Shown piece by piece: positions 20,809 through 22,483 of a stretch of DNA of 22,483 bases. Numbering within the stretch: the first letter of the stretch is position 1; each line of letters starts with the position of its first letter. Made by a program: the position numbers and the translations under genes. The notes beneath the pieces are model-generated. The model was not told where the DNA came from. It made no database searches and saw only the letters and a program-made list of their open reading frames with translations. The DNA is taken from the NCBI GenBank assembly GCA_938003725.1, contig CALKXX010000147.1:1-22483 (forward strand), read 5' to 3'. This DNA comes from an uncultured Sphingomonadaceae bacterium. Its GTDB lineage: Bacteria > Pseudomonadota > Alphaproteobacteria > Sphingomonadales > Sphingomonadaceae.

Positions 20809-22232
20809 GCCGTGCCCCCAACCGTCAATCCATCTACCAGCAAAGTGGGCTGCCCGACACCGGCCGGCACAGATTGTCCGCCTTTGCCGCACACACCGAT
20901 ACCTTCGTCCAACGCCATATCGTTACCGATCCCGGTGACCTTGGTCAGTGCCGTTGGGCCATCACCGATTAGCGTCGCGCCTTTTATCGGTGCACCTAAT
21001 TTCCCATTCTCGATCTTATACGCCTCGGTGCAAGAGAATACGAATTTACCCGAAACAATATCAACCTGACCGCCGCCAAAGCTCTTTGCGTAAATGCCGT
21101 CTTTCACACGGCTCATCAACTCATCGGGGTCATCTTTTCCGCCGCGCATAAACGTGTTGGTCATGCGGGGCATGGGTGCATGGGCATAGCTTTCACGGCG
21201 ACCATTGCCCGTGGCCGGAACGCCCATCAAACGCGCGTTAAGCCGATCCTGCATATAGCATTTTAGAATCCCGTCTTCGATCAGGACATTTTCCTGCGTC
21301 GGCGTTCCCTCATCATCAATGCTGAGCGATCCGCGCCGTTCAGAGATTGAACCGTCATCGACAACCGTAACCCCTTTGGCGGCAACACGCTCGCCAATAC
21401 GACCGGAAAACGCGCTGGTCCCCTTGCGATTAAAATCACCTTCCAGCCCGTGACCAATGGCTTCATGCAATATGATCCCGGGCCAGCCGGGGCCGAGTAA
21501 AACGGTCTGTTCACCGGCAGGAGCGTCCACGCTGTCCAGATTGACCAATGCCTGATTCAAAGCTTCATCAACGGCGCGGTTCCAGCGCTGTTCTTCGAAT
21601 AGCTGGTCATATAGATAACGCCCACCCATCCCGAAGCTGCCGGTTTCACGCCGGCCATCATGCTCAGCAACGATCGAAACGTTCAATCGCACCAATGGAC
21701 GGACATCCGTGGCAACGAAGCCGTCCGGACGGACTATTTCTACCACGCTCCAGCTTCCCGATAATCCAACGGAGACCTGTGCCACGCGCGGATCGCGCGC
21801 ACGAGCGGCCGCGTCAATCTCCTGACACAGCGCGACTTTCTTTGCGAAAGGGATAGCCTCCAGCGGATTGGCCTCTCCATATAGATGCTGATTATTACCA
21901 CGCGGTGGCGGCGCCGGCTCGCCTTTGGCCGGGTCCAGCAATTGCAGAGTTTGCGCAGCCCGCTTGATCGCGGCTTCGCTAATCTCATTACTGTGGGAAA
22001 AACCGGTCATCTCGCCCGACACGCCGCGCAGACCAAATCCGCTATCGGTGCTATAGTCCGCAGTTTTCAGACGACCATCATCAAAGCCAAAGCTCTCTAC
22101 CGCGCTATATTGCAAATATAGTTCACCGTCATCGCAAGCATTGAGGCTGTCGGATACCAAGGATTTTGCGCGCTCCGGATCCAATCCATCGGCACGATAA
22201 AGAAACGAGCGGGGGTCAGTATTTTGTATCAT
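20805..22232 (-). CDS. tldD: Metalloprotease TldD
   Basis: A 475-residue TldD subunit, full family length. It has the zinc motif HEAIGH (256-261, HExxxH) in PGIILHEAIGHGLEGDFNRKG, the region GTPTQENVLIEDGIL, the substrate-channel segment GNGRRESYAHAPMPRMTNT (342-360) and a C-terminal GIGVCGKGGQ with Cys448 as the likely third zinc ligand. TldD works with TldE (PmbA) as a heterodimer that degrades unfolded peptides and trims some ribosomally made peptides; tldE is not in the window. The ATG at 22232 follows the zf-CHCC stop by 50 bp, and its stop overlaps the DUF924 start (TTGA). It probably belongs to the long minus-strand operon. Confidence 0.95.
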   Translation of the reverse strand: MIQNTDPRSFLYRADGLDPERAKSLVSDSLNACDDGELYLQYSAVESFGFDDGRLKTADYSTDSGFGLRGVSGEMTGFSHSNEISEAAIKRAAQTLQLLDPAKGEPAPPPRGNNQHLYGEANPLEAIPFAKKVALCQEIDAAARARDPRVAQVSVGLSGSWSVVEIVRPDGFVATDVRPLVRLNVSIVAEHDGRRETGSFGMGGRYLYDQLFEEQRWNRAVDEALNQALVNLDSVDAPAGEQTVLLGPGWPGIILHEAIGHGLEGDFNRKGTSAFSGRIGERVAAKGVTVVDDGSISERRGSLSIDDEGTPTQENVLIEDGILKCYMQDRLNARLMGVPATGNGRRESYAHAPMPRMTNTFMRGGKDDPDELMSRVKDGIYAKSFGGGQVDIVSGKFVFSCTEAYKIENGKLGAPIKGATLIGDGPTALTKVTGIGNDMALDEGIGVCGKGGQSVPAGVGQPTLLVDGLTVGGTA

Positions 22233-22282
22233 TCACTTCATATAGAAACGAATTGGCTGGCGCGCACCCTTTTTAAGCAGGA

Positions 22283-22483
22283 TTATTCGGTTTCGTGCGA
22301 TTCAACCACGACATCCGCCGGGCCGCCGACCAAAATGAAACGCCGGTCGCAATATCCGCAATCGACATAGCCTTTTTCATCTATTTCCAGCCACACGCGT
22401 GGATGACCCAGTGCTGCGCCGTCCGGAATATCCGATGCGCCATCGCAGGCATTGCGCTTTTTTGAGGTGCGGACTGTTTCAGG
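22283..22483 (-). CDS. Zinc-finger (zf-CHCC) domain protein, C-terminal part; runs off the right edge
   Basis: The last 66 residues of a small protein with the zf-CHCC pattern: NACDGASDIPDGAALGHPRV, then WLEIDEKGYVDCGYCDRRF. The zinc ligands are Cys13, His27, Cys42 and Cys45 of the visible part. The domain is related to the mitochondrial complex I subunit NDUFS6, and bacterial copies are about 60-80 residues, so only a few residues should be missing. The role in bacteria is not established. It is 50 bp upstream of tldD on the same strand with no terminator between. Confidence 0.85.
   Translation of the reverse strand, partial: PETVRTSKKRNACDGASDIPDGAALGHPRVWLEIDEKGYVDCGYCDRRFILVGGPADVVVESHETE

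Noticed and set aside
20266..20892. Longer DUF924 ORF starting inside tldD
   Set aside because: The first 28 residues are antisense-like sequence within tldD and not part of the family; the TTG overlapping the tldD stop gives the normal length.

Overview
The window looks like a chromosomal segment of a sphingomonad-type alphaproteobacterium of moderate GC, plausibly near Sphingorhabdus/Parasphingorhabdus/Sphingopyxis. That rests on recalled similarity of the protein sequences (Atm1-type exporter, the TonB receptor family, the NrdA type, the sterol-desaturase and GMC proteins) and on alphaproteobacterial regulatory motifs such as a GTTC-N7-GTTC LexA box. No search was run, so the genus is a guess. 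I found no tRNA, rRNA, insertion sequence, phage gene or CRISPR array. Gene content is housekeeping plus ordinary accessory metabolism.

Layout. At 1-989 (minus) lies the N-terminal half of the class I ribonucleotide reductase large subunit. A long, signal-rich intergenic region (990-1711) separates it from a divergent patatin-like lipase (1712-2686). Class I iron-sulfur fumarase follows at 2768-4294. Convergent with it are a 45-residue DUF2256 zinc-ribbon-like gene and a short-chain dehydrogenase on the minus strand. The next plus-strand block (5379-15895) holds a small membrane protein that may be translated from a leaderless mRNA, a TonB-dependent receptor, an Atm1-type ABC exporter, RecQ, a lipoprotein-type TIGR01244/DUF442 sulfurtransferase, an alkylglycerol-monooxygenase-like sterol desaturase family protein, a GNAT acetyltransferase, a GMC oxidoreductase and a SAM methyltransferase.

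The rest of the window is on the minus strand. The glnK-amtB operon (17966 to 16291) is preceded by an excellent sigma-54 promoter and followed by hairpins including a T8 terminator. Beyond it lies a DUF6958-like gene that seems to have lost its C-terminus where it collides with the methyltransferase. Upstream of glnK is a compact run of seven genes read from 22483 to 18108: zf-CHCC protein, TldD, DUF924, a CPBP-like membrane protein, a pyridoxamine-phosphate-oxidase-fold protein, DUF2007 and a second patatin. Most junctions in that run are -4 to +4 nt, which implies translational coupling.

How the genes work together. nrdA is probably tied to DNA damage and the cell cycle through its upstream region (LexA box, DnaA box, GANTC cluster, possible NrdR boxes). 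GlnK/AmtB form the usual nitrogen-sensing and ammonium-uptake pair. RecQ is translationally coupled to the sulfurtransferase. I did not find a clearly novel multi-gene defence or biosynthetic system. The most informative observations are regulatory (nrdA control region, sigma-54 promoter, two 6-4-6 palindromes) and structural (CPBP-like protein lacking canonical catalytic residues, truncated DUF6958 gene, possible dual start in the sulfurtransferase).
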